Positions 15,285 to 24,352 of a stretch of 39,191 bases of DNA are shown here, piece after piece. The position numbers and the translations under genes are program-made. How positions within the stretch are numbered: position 1 is the stretch's first letter; each line of letters begins with the position of its first letter. The notes beneath the pieces were generated by a model, which made no database searches, was not told where the DNA came from, and saw only the letters and a list, made by a program, of their open reading frames with translations. Source of the stretch: Oxalobacteraceae bacterium (GTDB lineage Bacteria > Pseudomonadota > Gammaproteobacteria > Burkholderiales > Burkholderiaceae_D); the NCBI GenBank assembly GCA_947454305.1, contig CANGJE010000018.1, positions 1-39,191 on the forward strand, in the 5' to 3' direction.

Positions 15285-15301
15285 GTTCGAAAATCACGAA
15301 C
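15285..15301 (+). promoter_or_regulatory. Candidate LysR binding site (T-N11-A dyad)
   Basis: GTTCG (15285-15289) and CGAAC (15297-15301) form a perfect 5-bp dyad around 7 bases, with a T-N11-A core. It lies 113 bases upstream of the first dioxygenase gene. If bound at about -65, a start near 15358 is predicted, and TACACT at 15347-15352 is a moderate -10 candidate. The dyad is visible. Its use by the neighbouring LysR protein is inference. Confidence 0.45.
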
Positions 15302-15413
15302 AGATCAATCGCACTTTACCCCCTAGTAAACACGTAACTTGCTCCCTACACTCAGTCGCAGTTGGTTTTTGATTTTGTGGTGTTGCAAAGAAAATAACGA
15401 TAAGGGGGCAGAC

Positions 15414-15920
15414 ATGACAGTCCAATATGAGACCAAATTTGGTTCGCTGAAATCCTATGAAAAAGGTGGCGTACAAGCGATCGATGACGATGTTCGTCAC
15501 TATGCTTTTTCGAACTGCTTCGAAATAGCGAATAGTTCTAAGCCGTATGAAAAAGTGGTCTTCGGCCAAAATCAGATATATGTCCTAGAGACATTACGCG
15601 CAGAAGGATCTTCGCCTTGGTATACCTGTGCGCATGATGAGTTTGCGTTAGTGATGGATGGCGAGGTCGAAGTACATTTAATTAAACTTGATGATACTCA
15701 AGTCATCAAAAACGCTGAAAAAGATGGCGCGGTGCTCGTAGCAGGAGAACCCAAGGGACAGAAGATGGGTTGGATGAAATTAAAGCGTGGCCATCAAGGC
15801 ATGCTCCCTAAAAACACAGCCTATCAATTTCGTAGCAAAGATCCTGGTGTGCTAGTTCTGCAAACCTGTAAAGGTGATCTGTCCGTAGAGAAGTGGGCCG
15901 ATATTTGCCAGAGCGCTTAA
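15414..15920 (+). CDS. pnpC1: Hydroquinone 1,2-dioxygenase small subunit
   Basis: This is the alpha (small, non-catalytic cupin) subunit of the two-component hydroquinone dioxygenase (PnpC1/HapC/HqdA family). The 168 residues form a cupin-like fold with segments FGQNQIYVLETLRAEGSSPWYTCAHDEFALVMDGEVEVHL and GHQGMLPKNTAYQFRSKDPGVLVLQT. Length agrees with the 17-19 kDa subunits known. A longer frame begins at 15339. The ATG at 15414 is chosen because TAAGGGGG lies 6 bases upstream. It is the first gene of a long plus-strand operon, 28 bases before the large-subunit gene, and the two must assemble for ring cleavage. Confidence 0.88.
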   Translation: MTVQYETKFGSLKSYEKGGVQAIDDDVRHYAFSNCFEIANSSKPYEKVVFGQNQIYVLETLRAEGSSPWYTCAHDEFALVMDGEVEVHLIKLDDTQVIKNAEKDGAVLVAGEPKGQKMGWMKLKRGHQGMLPKNTAYQFRSKDPGVLVLQTCKGDLSVEKWADICQSA

Positions 15921-15948
15921 ATAAAAATCAACGATACCGGAGACAACT

Positions 15949-16956
15949 ATGAACGCACCCGCCGACTTGGCAAAAGTGATTGCTACTGCACCCGACAAAA
16001 CCATGGGCTACAAGGCTTTTACGCTGGGCTCATTTACTTTTCGTCGTGACGAATATTTTGCACACATAAGCTGGAACACACGAGATGGCCGGCCCTTGTC
16101 ACACACCATGGATATCGGTAATTTTTTGCGTGCCTTGATGCGTGACTGTGCTTGGGGATTTTTTTATGGTGGCGTCAATTTTGATGCCGTGTTTGGGACC
16201 CTGAATCATTACAAATCAGTCGATATGTATGCGGGAGCTTTTAACGGAACCATGAAATCCGCAGGCGTCGATTTACTCGAAAATTTTCCGACAGAACAAA
16301 TCAAAGCGACGTTCGAGACCATGTTAGATGACTGGACGAATAATGGTTTTGATCCATTCGCTGCTCCTCAAGAAACCGGTACGCCGTATGGTCGTAAACA
16401 AGGTGACAATCGCGCTGCTATTACGCGCGCACGAGAACTTGCTACGCGTTGTGTCGGTTTAAAAGGAGATTTGAATTTACGTACGGATGAACGAGGCGCT
16501 CCTGTCAATCGCGCCTTTGCCGATGTGCCGCAAGACTCACCTGAGTTACATCCTGAGCCAGGTTTTGATGGTGAGGTGCATGCGTTTAATTTATTTGCTT
16601 TTCTCTCCCGCTCGCAAGTCACCTGGAATCCTTCGTTCACCTCGGTGGTGAAGCATAGTTATATGTGCCCCACAACGGAAGAGCATATTTTGCCGATTTT
16701 GCATGCGAATGATCGTGTTGAATGGTTCTTTCAGATGTGCGATGAAATTCATTGGGATTGCGCCGACAAAAACACCGGTAAACCACTGGCGCGCGTCATT
16801 ATGAAAGCCGGTGATATGGCTGCTATGCCAGCGTACTGTCGTCACCAAGGCTATAGCCCTAAACGTTCTATGTTGCTGGTTTGGGAAAACGGCTCTCCGA
16901 GTCTCGTCTATGAGATTCAAAAAGGGGAGTCTCCAGAAGTTCCAGTTCAGTTCTAA
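15949..16956 (+). CDS. pnpC2: Hydroquinone 1,2-dioxygenase large (catalytic) subunit
   Basis: The catalytic beta subunit (PnpC2/HapD/HqdB family, 335 residues) binds the single iron and opens hydroquinone between C1 and C2 to give 4-hydroxymuconic semialdehyde. The expected ligand set is visible as H252 and N254 (ILHANDRVEWFFQ), E258, and H299 (AYCRHQGYSPKRSM). The spacing is the same as I recall for the ligands of the Pseudomonas WBC-3 enzyme, shifted by four residues. GGAGA precedes the ATG. The small subunit is immediately upstream. A 14-bp perfect hairpin follows the gene and separates it from the dehydrogenase. The assignment is firm at family level. Substituted hydroquinones may also be substrates. 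Confidence 0.92.
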   Translation: MNAPADLAKVIATAPDKTMGYKAFTLGSFTFRRDEYFAHISWNTRDGRPLSHTMDIGNFLRALMRDCAWGFFYGGVNFDAVFGTLNHYKSVDMYAGAFNGTMKSAGVDLLENFPTEQIKATFETMLDDWTNNGFDPFAAPQETGTPYGRKQGDNRAAITRARELATRCVGLKGDLNLRTDERGAPVNRAFADVPQDSPELHPEPGFDGEVHAFNLFAFLSRSQVTWNPSFTSVVKHSYMCPTTEEHILPILHANDRVEWFFQMCDEIHWDCADKNTGKPLARVIMKAGDMAAMPAYCRHQGYSPKRSMLLVWENGSPSLVYEIQKGESPEVPVQF

Positions 16957-16965
16957 TTTTCTCTG

Positions 16966-17001
16966 CACTGAGATTGCAGCGTCAAACCTGCAATCTCAGT
17001 G
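16966..17001 (+). repeat. Perfect 14-bp intra-operon hairpin between dioxygenase and dehydrogenase genes
   Basis: CACTGAGATTGCAG (16966-16979) and CTGCAATCTCAGTG (16988-17001) are exact reverse complements around an 8-base loop, starting 9 bases after the pnpC2 stop codon. No T-run follows, so it is not a standard intrinsic terminator. A role in protecting the 3' end of the dioxygenase mRNA or lowering downstream expression is inferred. Confidence 0.85.
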
Positions 17002-17086
17002 GATCGATCATTAGATGACGTTCAAATAAGCAGTTACTTCTCAACCCAAAAAGGGGCGTTCAACTGTATCGCTCCGGAGAATCAGC

Positions 17087-18610
17087 ATGACTCAAACAAT
17101 CGCTAAGTCGCAGATACCTGCGGCTTTGCAGGGCGCAATTCATACCAAGCTTTTTATTGATGGAAAATTCGTCGATGCAGAATCGGGCGAAACCATGGCG
17201 ACGCTTAACCCGCATGACAATAGCGAAATTGCACAGATAGCACTCGCCGGTAAAGCCGATGTCGATAAAGCGATTCAAGCAGCGCAGCGCGCTTATCCGA
17301 AATGGTCGCGACTCGCAGCGATGGATAGAGGTCGAATTCTATTAAAACTTGCTGATTTAATTGAGGCTAACGCCGAGCAGTTAGCTATGCTGGAATCATT
17401 AGATACAGGCCATCCGATTCGTGATTCAAGGATACTTGATGTGCCACGCACTGCTGTCACGTATCGATACTTCGGTGGTATGGCCGATAAATTTCAAGGT
17501 GATGTTGTACCCGTTGAAGCCGGATTTTTAAACTATGTCAGCCGCGAGCCTTTAGGTGTCGTTGGTCAGGTAGTGCCTTGGAATTTTCCATTGATGTTCA
17601 CCAGTTGGAAAATGGCACCGGCACTCGCAGCAGGTAATTGCGTCGTGCTTAAACCAGCAGAGATAACGCCGCTATCGAGTTTGCGCATAGCTGAATTAAT
17701 GGCTGAGGCAGGGATGCCTGATGGTGTCGTCAATATTTTGCCCGGTCTCGGGCAAGTAGCAGGACAGTACATAGCCGAACATTCAGAGATCGCTAAAATC
17801 GCATTTACAGGTTCAACGGCTACTGGCCGTCGTATCGTTCAGGCGTCTGCAGGTAATCTAAAAAAAGTACAACTCGAGCTCGGTGGTAAAGGCGCCAACA
17901 TCGTTTTTGAAGATGCATTTTTACCGGCAGCGATTAATGGTGCAGCATGGGCCATTTTTCACAATCAAGGACAAGCGTGTATCGCAGGTGCGCGCTTAGT
18001 CTTGCATGAATCGATTGCGGAAGAATTTTTAGAAAAATTTACCGCGCTTGCAAAATCTATTCGTCTGGGTAACCCACTTGATCCGAATACGGAGATGGGA
18101 CCATTGACTAGTCAGTTACATCGCGATCGCGTTTTGTCCTACGTTGATATTGCACGCCAGGAGGGAGGTGAGATCCTTAGCGGAGGAAAAGCCCCAGGTG
18201 GAGATTTATCGGCAGGTTGTTATATTGAGCCCACCATAGTTCGCGCTAAATCGACTCATGACCGTATCGCACAAGAAGAAGTATTCGGGCCATTTGTTAC
18301 CGTTCTCACTTTCAAAACAGATGAGGAAGCCCTCGCGATTGCCAATAGTACGGAATATGGTTTAGGTGCCGGTCTTTGGACGCGTAATTTGCAGCGTGCG
18401 CATTTAATGGCACGTGAGATCAAGAGTGGCATGGTGTGGATCAATTGCTATAAGCGCGTCAATCCTGGATCACCGTTTGGTGGAGTGGGTCAGTCAGGTT
18501 ATGGTCGTGAGATGGGTTTCGATGTTATGCGTGAGTACACACAAGCGAAGAGTGTGTGGGTAAATATTGACGCACAAATCGTTCCGCATTACCCGCGGCC
18601 CGCGAAATAA
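17087..18610 (+). CDS. pnpD: 4-hydroxymuconic semialdehyde dehydrogenase (aldehyde dehydrogenase family)
   Basis: This NAD(P)-dependent aldehyde dehydrogenase has 507 residues and the complete catalytic set: N167 (PWNFP), E265 (QLELGGKGAN) and C298 (NQGQACIAGARL). The Rossmann-type FTGSTATG segment is also present. Its place directly after hydroquinone dioxygenase and before maleylacetate reductase identifies the substrate as 4-hydroxymuconic semialdehyde, oxidised to maleylacetate (PnpD/HapE role). CGGAG lies upstream of the ATG. The 130-base gap before it contains a perfect hairpin. On sequence alone, only aldehyde dehydrogenase activity is certain. Confidence 0.9.
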   Translation: MTQTIAKSQIPAALQGAIHTKLFIDGKFVDAESGETMATLNPHDNSEIAQIALAGKADVDKAIQAAQRAYPKWSRLAAMDRGRILLKLADLIEANAEQLAMLESLDTGHPIRDSRILDVPRTAVTYRYFGGMADKFQGDVVPVEAGFLNYVSREPLGVVGQVVPWNFPLMFTSWKMAPALAAGNCVVLKPAEITPLSSLRIAELMAEAGMPDGVVNILPGLGQVAGQYIAEHSEIAKIAFTGSTATGRRIVQASAGNLKKVQLELGGKGANIVFEDAFLPAAINGAAWAIFHNQGQACIAGARLVLHESIAEEFLEKFTALAKSIRLGNPLDPNTEMGPLTSQLHRDRVLSYVDIARQEGGEILSGGKAPGGDLSAGCYIEPTIVRAKSTHDRIAQEEVFGPFVTVLTFKTDEEALAIANSTEYGLGAGLWTRNLQRAHLMAREIKSGMVWINCYKRVNPGSPFGGVGQSGYGREMGFDVMREYTQAKSVWVNIDAQIVPHYPRPAK

Positions 18611-18617
18611 ATTATCT

Positions 18618-19691
18618 ATGATCGACTTCGTTTATCAAGCTCAAGCGGCCCGCGTCATATTTGGTGCCGGTAGTTTGCAGCATCTTGAGCGAGAGGTACA
18701 ACTCTTAGAAGCCGAGCGAGCCTTGGTTCTTTGCACGCCAGAACAACAAGTAATAGCCGAGCAGGTTTCGCAACTATTGGGAGTTCGCTCAGCGGGTATT
18801 TATCCAAAAGCGGTGATGCATGTACCTGCAGAAACCGCTGCCGCTGCAGTCAAAGAAGCGCATCGCTTAGGTGCTGATTGCGCTATTGCGATTGGTGGGG
18901 GATCGACGACGGGCTTAGGTAAAGCGATTGCACTTGAATCGGGCTTACCGATACTCGCCATACCCACGACCTATGCCGGTAGTGAGATGACTCCCATTTA
19001 TGGAATTACTGAAAACGGACTGAAGAAAACTGGACGCGACCCACGCGTATTACCGCGCACCGTAATCTATGATCCTAATTTGTCGTTATCACTACCTGTA
19101 GGTTTGTCCGTAACCAGCGCAATGAACGCCATCGCTCATGCAGCCGAAGGTTTGTATGCCAAAGATGGTAATCCTGTGATGGATTTAATGGCGGAGGAAG
19201 GGATACGCGCACTAGCCTCTGCGATCCCGTTGATAAAAACTAATCCAGCCGATTTGGATGCGCGCAGTGATGCACTCTATGGTGCATGGTTGTGTGGAAC
19301 AGTGCTTGGTAATGTGGGTATGGCGTTGCATCATAAGTTATGCCACACCCTAGGTGGAACCTTCAATTTGCCGCACGCAGAAGTTCACACAGTGATACTT
19401 CCGCATGCGATTGCTTTTAATGCCGCCGCTGCACCGAACGCAATGAAAAAGATTAGCCGTGCATTGGGTGGTAAGCCAGCGGCTCAAGGTCTGTATGAGC
19501 TATCGAAAACAAATGGTGCACCTGTCTCATTGAAAGAACTTGGAATGGCATTGGACGATGTAGATAAGGCTGCGCAAATCGCCGTTCAAAATCCCTATTG
19601 GAATCCTAGATCGATTGGCGTTGATAGCGTGAGTGCATTAAAAAATTTATTACAAAGAGCTTGGGAAGGTGAATCACCGATTGCTTCATAA
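18618..19691 (+). CDS. pnpE: Maleylacetate reductase
   Basis: This iron-type alcohol dehydrogenase family enzyme of 357 residues reduces maleylacetate to 3-oxoadipate with NAD(P)H. The N-terminus IDFVYQAQAARVIFGAGSL, the dinucleotide loop AIGGGSTTGLGKAIA, and the segments NAIAHAAEGLYA and LHHKLCHTLGGTFNLPHAEVHTVILPHAIAFN are typical of maleylacetate reductases. This family usually lacks a true metal need. An earlier in-frame ATG (18567) lies inside the dehydrogenase gene. MIDFVYQ at 18618, 8 bases after the previous stop, matches the family start. It serves both branches encoded here, hydroquinone and hydroxyquinol cleavage. Confidence 0.93.
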   Translation: MIDFVYQAQAARVIFGAGSLQHLEREVQLLEAERALVLCTPEQQVIAEQVSQLLGVRSAGIYPKAVMHVPAETAAAAVKEAHRLGADCAIAIGGGSTTGLGKAIALESGLPILAIPTTYAGSEMTPIYGITENGLKKTGRDPRVLPRTVIYDPNLSLSLPVGLSVTSAMNAIAHAAEGLYAKDGNPVMDLMAEEGIRALASAIPLIKTNPADLDARSDALYGAWLCGTVLGNVGMALHHKLCHTLGGTFNLPHAEVHTVILPHAIAFNAAAAPNAMKKISRALGGKPAAQGLYELSKTNGAPVSLKELGMALDDVDKAAQIAVQNPYWNPRSIGVDSVSALKNLLQRAWEGESPIAS

Positions 19692-19784
19692 CGTTGGTTG
19701 AATGGCGTTGTTTTGTAGGTTGTACTTGATAGGCTTTATTTGAGGGTAGTAAAAATCGCAGCATAAACAGAAGGAGACAAAAAC

Positions 19785-21041
19785 ATGGCAATTACTAGAA
19801 GACATTTTATTCAAGGCGCGGCAGCCGCTGCGCTATTGTCCACCACTGGCATGGCATTAGCAGCTGACACCATCAAAATTGGTTATGTCTCGCCACAAAC
19901 TGGCCCTTTGGCTCCTTTTGGAGAAGCAGATAAATGGGTCATCGAACAGATGCGTGCATCGTTTAAAGAGGGCGTCTCGATTGGTGGGAAAAAATATGCC
20001 GTTGAAATTTTATTGAAAGACAGCCAATCCAATCCTAATCGCGCGGGTGAAGTGGCGAATGATTTGATTTTGAAAGACAAAGTCGCATTGATACTAACCG
20101 CAGGTACACCTGAAACCGCTAATCCGGTTAGCGATGTGTGCGAGTTAAATGAGCTGCCTTGTATTTCCAGCGTAGTACCTTGGCAGCCATGGTTCTTCGG
20201 CCGTAAAGGTGATCCAGCTAAAGGCTTTAAATGGACGCATCACATTTTCTGGGGTCTAGAAGACGTGATTGAAAACTTCACTAATGGCTGGAATAGCGTT
20301 AAGACGAATAAAAAAGTCGGCGGCTTATTTCCCAATGACGGTGATGGCAATGCATGGGGTGACAAAGAACGTGGCTTCCCTAAACCTTTGTCCGCGATGG
20401 GTTACACATTGACCGATCCTGGTCGCTTCCAAAACGGTACACAAGATTTTTCAGCTCAGATCGCCGCTTTCAAAAAAGAGGGTGTAGAGATCGTTACAGG
20501 TGTGGTCATTCCACCGGATGCAAAGACTTTCCTCACGCAAGCGCGTCAACAAGGCTATAAGCCTAAAGTAATTACACTAGGCAAAGCACTCTTGTTCCCA
20601 GGTGCGATCGAGGCATTAGGAGAACTTGGCGATGGTTTGACTACCGAAGTATGGTGGAGCCCATCACATCCATTTACCTCGAGTTTGACAAAACAGTCGG
20701 CTAAGGATTTGGCGGGTGCGTACGAGAAATCAACCGGTAAACAATGGACGCAGCCGATAGGCTTCGCGCATGGTTTATTTGAAGTTGCTGTCGATGCGCT
20801 CAAGCGATCAAAATCGGCATCTGCCTCAGATATCCGCGATGCCGTTGCAGCGACTCAGCTAAAAACGGTGGTGGGCGATGTGAAATGGGGTGGTCAAGGG
20901 CCATTCAAAAACGTCAGCAAAACACCGCTGGTACTGGGTCAATGGAACAAAGGTAAGACGTACAAATACGAGCTCACCATTGTTAACAACAAAGCGGCCC
21001 CTGCGATCCCTGCAGGTGGAACGCTGCGTTTAATGAATTAA
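19785..21041 (+). CDS. ABC transporter substrate-binding protein (branched-chain amino acid/aromatic type)
   Basis: This is a periplasmic type I binding protein of 418 residues. The N-terminus MAITRRHFIQGAAAAALLS has twin arginines before a hydrophobic stretch and the cleavage region ALAAD, so Tat export is likely. The mature start IKIGYVSPQTGPLAPFGEAD is the Leu/Ile/Val-binding signature, in which the loop binds the ligand carboxylate or polar head. AAGGAGA precedes the ATG. It begins the transporter block inside the hydroquinone operon, so an aromatic or phenolic ligand is more likely than amino acids, but the ligand itself is unknown. Confidence 0.9.
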   Translation: MAITRRHFIQGAAAAALLSTTGMALAADTIKIGYVSPQTGPLAPFGEADKWVIEQMRASFKEGVSIGGKKYAVEILLKDSQSNPNRAGEVANDLILKDKVALILTAGTPETANPVSDVCELNELPCISSVVPWQPWFFGRKGDPAKGFKWTHHIFWGLEDVIENFTNGWNSVKTNKKVGGLFPNDGDGNAWGDKERGFPKPLSAMGYTLTDPGRFQNGTQDFSAQIAAFKKEGVEIVTGVVIPPDAKTFLTQARQQGYKPKVITLGKALLFPGAIEALGELGDGLTTEVWWSPSHPFTSSLTKQSAKDLAGAYEKSTGKQWTQPIGFAHGLFEVAVDALKRSKSASASDIRDAVAATQLKTVVGDVKWGGQGPFKNVSKTPLVLGQWNKGKTYKYELTIVNNKAAPAIPAGGTLRLMN

Positions 21042-21056
21042 TGTCATTCATTAGCT

Positions 21057-21776
21057 ATGGCCTTACTTGCCCTCAAAAACGTCAGTAAGTCCTTTGGCGC
21101 TTTAAAAGTGACTGATGGAGTTTCGTTATCAGTGACTGAGGGTGACGTACTTGGAATTCTCGGCCCCAATGGGGCCGGGAAGACCACCTTATTCAATCTT
21201 ATTTCTGGCGATCTTAAAGTCGATAGTGGTGAGATTACATTCGATGGACTTCGCATTAATGATGCGCCACCGTTTCAGCGCTGCCGTAACGGCATCGGCC
21301 GTTCTTATCAAGTACCTCAGCCATTTGGGGGAATGAGCGTCTTTGAAAATTTGGTGACTGCGGCCTGTTTTGGTGCCCAGGTATCAGAAAAAGAAGCATG
21401 GCAAATTGCATGGGATGTACTAGAACAAACCGGCTTACAAAAATTTGCGAATCAAGCAGCGGGTGGATTGACGCTATTAAATCGTAAGCGCCTTGAACTC
21501 GCGCGGGCTCTGGCGACACAGCCGAGATTATTACTGCTAGATGAAATTGCGGGTGGCTTGACTGAGCACGAAGCGCAAGAGCTGGTGGCAGAGCTGCAGC
21601 GAATCAAACAAAGCGGTATCACAATGATTTGGATTGAGCATGTTGTCCATGCTTTGCTCTCACTGGCCGATCAGCTGTTGGTGATTAATTTTGGTCGAAC
21701 TTTATGCGAAGGTAAGCCTGAAACTGTCATGCAAGATCCGGAAGTAAAGCGCGTGTATATGGGCTTGGAGGTCTGA
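21057..21776 (+). CDS. ABC transporter ATP-binding protein, LivG type
   Basis: This is a cytosolic ATPase subunit of 239 residues with Walker A GPNGAGKTT, a degenerate signature region (LTLLNRKRLELARAL in place of LSGGQ) and Walker B LLLLDEIAGGL, followed by the switch His in IEHVV. The degenerate LxLLxRKRLELARAL form is normal for LivG. It would pair with the LivF-type ATPase encoded next to it (1-base gap). It starts 15 bases after the binding-protein gene and drives the importer of the aromatic operon. Confidence 0.92.
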   Translation: MALLALKNVSKSFGALKVTDGVSLSVTEGDVLGILGPNGAGKTTLFNLISGDLKVDSGEITFDGLRINDAPPFQRCRNGIGRSYQVPQPFGGMSVFENLVTAACFGAQVSEKEAWQIAWDVLEQTGLQKFANQAAGGLTLLNRKRLELARALATQPRLLLLDEIAGGLTEHEAQELVAELQRIKQSGITMIWIEHVVHALLSLADQLLVINFGRTLCEGKPETVMQDPEVKRVYMGLEV

Positions 21777-21777
21777 C

Positions 21778-22470
21778 ATGTTGCGTGCGCAAGGTATCAC
21801 CGCAGCTTATGGCGACGCACAGGCTTTATTCGGCATTGATTTTTCGATGAGTGTTGGTGAAATAGTTGCTCTGATTGGTGCTAACGGTGCCGGTAAATCT
21901 ACTTTTTTAAAAACTATCACAGGGTTACTACCGTTACGTAGTGGAGAGCTTGAATTTGAAGGGCAGTCACTGCGCAGTTTAGACGCGGGTGATATCGTTA
22001 AATTAGGAATAGCCATGGTGCCGGAAGGCCGACGGTTGTTTCCTAGCTTGACGGTTGAAGAAAATCTTTTGATGGGTGCACTGTCGGGTCGTAAGGGTTC
22101 CTGGAACCTTAGTCGTGTATTTCGGTTATTCCCAATATTAGAAGAAAAGCGGAATGTACCTTCCACGTCTTTATCAGGCGGCCAACAGCAGATGGTCGCC
22201 ATTGGACGCGCCCTGATGAGTAATCCACGCCTTTTGCTATGTGATGAAATTTCGCTGGGTTTGGCTCCGGTAGTCATTAGAGAAATTTACTCGGCATTAC
22301 CTAGCATTATGGAAGAGGGAATGTCACTCTTGATCGTGGAGCAGGATGTGCAACTTGCGATGCAAGCCTCATCACGTGTTGTGTGTTTACAGGAAGGTTT
22401 GGTGTCACTAGAAGGTAAGTCCAGTGAATTAAGTCGTGATCAAATTAGCAAAGCCTACTTTGGACTATAG
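21778..22470 (+). CDS. ABC transporter ATP-binding protein, LivF type
   Basis: This second ATPase subunit has 230 residues, with Walker A GANGAGKST, Q-loop region GIAMVPEGRRLFPSLTVEENL, signature LSGGQQQMVAIGRALM, Walker B LLLCDEISLGLAP, and EQD in place of the usual switch H. PEGRRLFPxLTVEENL is diagnostic of LivF. It is encoded tightly between the LivG-type ATPase (1-base gap) and the LivH-type permease (3-base gap), so the subunits are probably made in equal amounts. Confidence 0.93.
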   Translation: MLRAQGITAAYGDAQALFGIDFSMSVGEIVALIGANGAGKSTFLKTITGLLPLRSGELEFEGQSLRSLDAGDIVKLGIAMVPEGRRLFPSLTVEENLLMGALSGRKGSWNLSRVFRLFPILEEKRNVPSTSLSGGQQQMVAIGRALMSNPRLLLCDEISLGLAPVVIREIYSALPSIMEEGMSLLIVEQDVQLAMQASSRVVCLQEGLVSLEGKSSELSRDQISKAYFGL

Positions 22471-22473
22471 ATA

Positions 22474-23331
22474 ATGACTGAAATTATTTTGCAGGGCTTA
22501 TTACTAGGGGGACTATACGCGCTGTTCGCATTAGGACAATCATTGATGTTTGGCGTGATGCGACTGACCAATACTGCCCAAGGTGATTTTATTATTCTTG
22601 GTGGATTTTTTTCTATCAGCATGGTTGCTGCGACTGGCTTATCGCCAGGCCTGGGATTGTTAGTGCTCATACCATTAGCTTTTTTAGCGGGATATGCCTT
22701 ACAACGTTTCGTGCTTAATTACACCTTAGGCCGTGATCCGTTGCCCTCGTTAGTGGTGACATTTGGTCTATCCATCATTGTTCAAAACTTTTTGCTTGAA
22801 ATGTATTCTGCTGATCCGAAGTCGTTAGAGGCCGGTAGCATTGCATTGGCTAGTTTTTCGATGAGTAATCTTACGGTTGGCGTTTTACCCTTACTTACCT
22901 TTGGAATTGCAGTGCTTGCGACCATGTTGTTGCAAGCTCTATTTAGTTACACGTCGTTAGGACGATCATTTCGCGCTGTCTCTGATGATAGAGAAGCTGC
23001 GCAATTGATGGGCTTAAAGCCTGCGATTGTCTATGCCCAAGCTACGGGTATTGCTTTCATGTTGATTGCACTTGCTGGAGGATTGCAAGCGATGCGTACG
23101 ACGATTGCACCTGCGGATGGACCGTTGTTGTTACTGTTCGCATTTGAAGCAGTCATCATAGGAGGCATGGGTTCGTTCTGGGGTACCTTGGTCGGTGCGC
23201 TGTTACTAGGATTAACTCAGCAGATAGGCTTTCGCCTGGATCCAGGTTGGGGTATCTGGTTTGGTCATTTAATGTTTTTAGTCGTACTAGTTATACGACC
23301 GCAAGGACTCTTCCCTAAGACCCGAGGCTAG
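22474..23331 (+). CDS. ABC transporter permease, LivH type
   Basis: This is a membrane subunit of 285 residues with about eight hydrophobic segments. The start ILQGLLLGGLYALFALGQSLMFGVMRLTNTAQGDFIILGG is the standard LivH opening. The SLGRSFRAVSDDREAAQLMGL cytoplasmic loop is the EAA-like contact with the ATPases. The C-terminus DPGWGIWFGHLMFLVVLVIRPQGLFPKTRG is also typical. It would form a heterodimeric channel with the LivM-type permease that starts 28 bases downstream. Confidence 0.92.
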   Translation: MTEIILQGLLLGGLYALFALGQSLMFGVMRLTNTAQGDFIILGGFFSISMVAATGLSPGLGLLVLIPLAFLAGYALQRFVLNYTLGRDPLPSLVVTFGLSIIVQNFLLEMYSADPKSLEAGSIALASFSMSNLTVGVLPLLTFGIAVLATMLLQALFSYTSLGRSFRAVSDDREAAQLMGLKPAIVYAQATGIAFMLIALAGGLQAMRTTIAPADGPLLLLFAFEAVIIGGMGSFWGTLVGALLLGLTQQIGFRLDPGWGIWFGHLMFLVVLVIRPQGLFPKTRG

Positions 23332-23359
23332 TTTCTTTATTCATAAAGATCGCTAATTT

Positions 23360-24352
23360 ATGCAAGCTTATGATGTGATACGCAGCAATCGCTTTTCTAA
23401 AGTACTGCCTTGGTTGACAGTGCTGCTGCTGATACCCGCCATCTCGCTTCCAATGTGGGGTGAGTCGAGCTGGATGCGTGAAGTCGTCGAAATAGCCTGC
23501 TATTTTTTGTTTGCCATGATGTGGAACCTTCTTGCAGGTTATGGCGGAATGGTCAGCATAGGTCAGCAAGCCTTTTTTGGCTTTGGCGGCTATACCATGC
23601 TCATATTAGGCAATGAAGCTGGCGTGAATCCGTTTCTTGCCATTCCCTTAGCGGCGATGTTCACTACATTGATTGCGTGGCCGGTTTCGTTACTAGCATT
23701 TAGGCTGCAAGGGGGGTATTTCGCTATTGGGTCATGGGTGATTGCTGAAGTTTTTCGATTGTCATTCGCCAATTTACATTGGGTCGGAGGCGGTTCAGGC
23801 ACCTCGCTGACTGCGCTACGCGATATTGAAAAAGCGACGCGAGAAAGTACTACCTATTGGATTGCGCTAGCGTGCATCATTATTTCTATCGCAGGCATTT
23901 ATTTGTTTTTACGCTCTAAGCGTGGACTGGCATTGCTCGCCATTCGTGATAATGAAAACGCGGCAGCGTCACAAGGTATCGATGTGCAGCGATTGAAGTT
24001 GGCTGTTTATCTAATTGCTGCAGGCGGTACGGGCTTAGCAGGGGCTTTGTATTTCGTTAGTAACTTGCGCATCTCGCCTGATGCGGCCTTCTCAGTCAAC
24101 TGGACTGCCTTTGCAATTTTCATGGTGGTGATTGGTGGATTAGGACGAATAGAGGGTCCCATTATTGGTGCACTACTGTTTTGGTTTCTGAACAAATTCT
24201 TTAGTGATTATGGGACGTGGTATCTAATAGGATTAGGTCTGATTGCTATTGTCGTTACTTTATTTTTCCGTGATGGTTTATGGGGCGCCCTACATCGTCG
24301 TTATGGATTATCGCTTTTCCCTACGCATCGATTTTTAAAGCCAAGGAATTAA
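23360..24352 (+). CDS. ABC transporter permease, LivM type
   Basis: This is a membrane subunit of 330 residues. Family segments are AMMWNLLAGYGGMVSIGQQAFFGFGGY, the coupling loop SKRGLALLAIRDNENAAASQGIDV, and the late helix FMVVIGGLGRIEGPIIGALLFWFLNKF. It completes a full five-gene importer (binding protein, two ATPases, two permeases) inside the hydroquinone operon. Its stop codon is directly followed by the ATG of the intradiol dioxygenase (no spacer), which ties the transporter to aromatic degradation. Confidence 0.92.
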   Translation: MQAYDVIRSNRFSKVLPWLTVLLLIPAISLPMWGESSWMREVVEIACYFLFAMMWNLLAGYGGMVSIGQQAFFGFGGYTMLILGNEAGVNPFLAIPLAAMFTTLIAWPVSLLAFRLQGGYFAIGSWVIAEVFRLSFANLHWVGGGSGTSLTALRDIEKATRESTTYWIALACIIISIAGIYLFLRSKRGLALLAIRDNENAAASQGIDVQRLKLAVYLIAAGGTGLAGALYFVSNLRISPDAAFSVNWTAFAIFMVVIGGLGRIEGPIIGALLFWFLNKFFSDYGTWYLIGLGLIAIVVTLFFRDGLWGALHRRYGLSLFPTHRFLKPRN

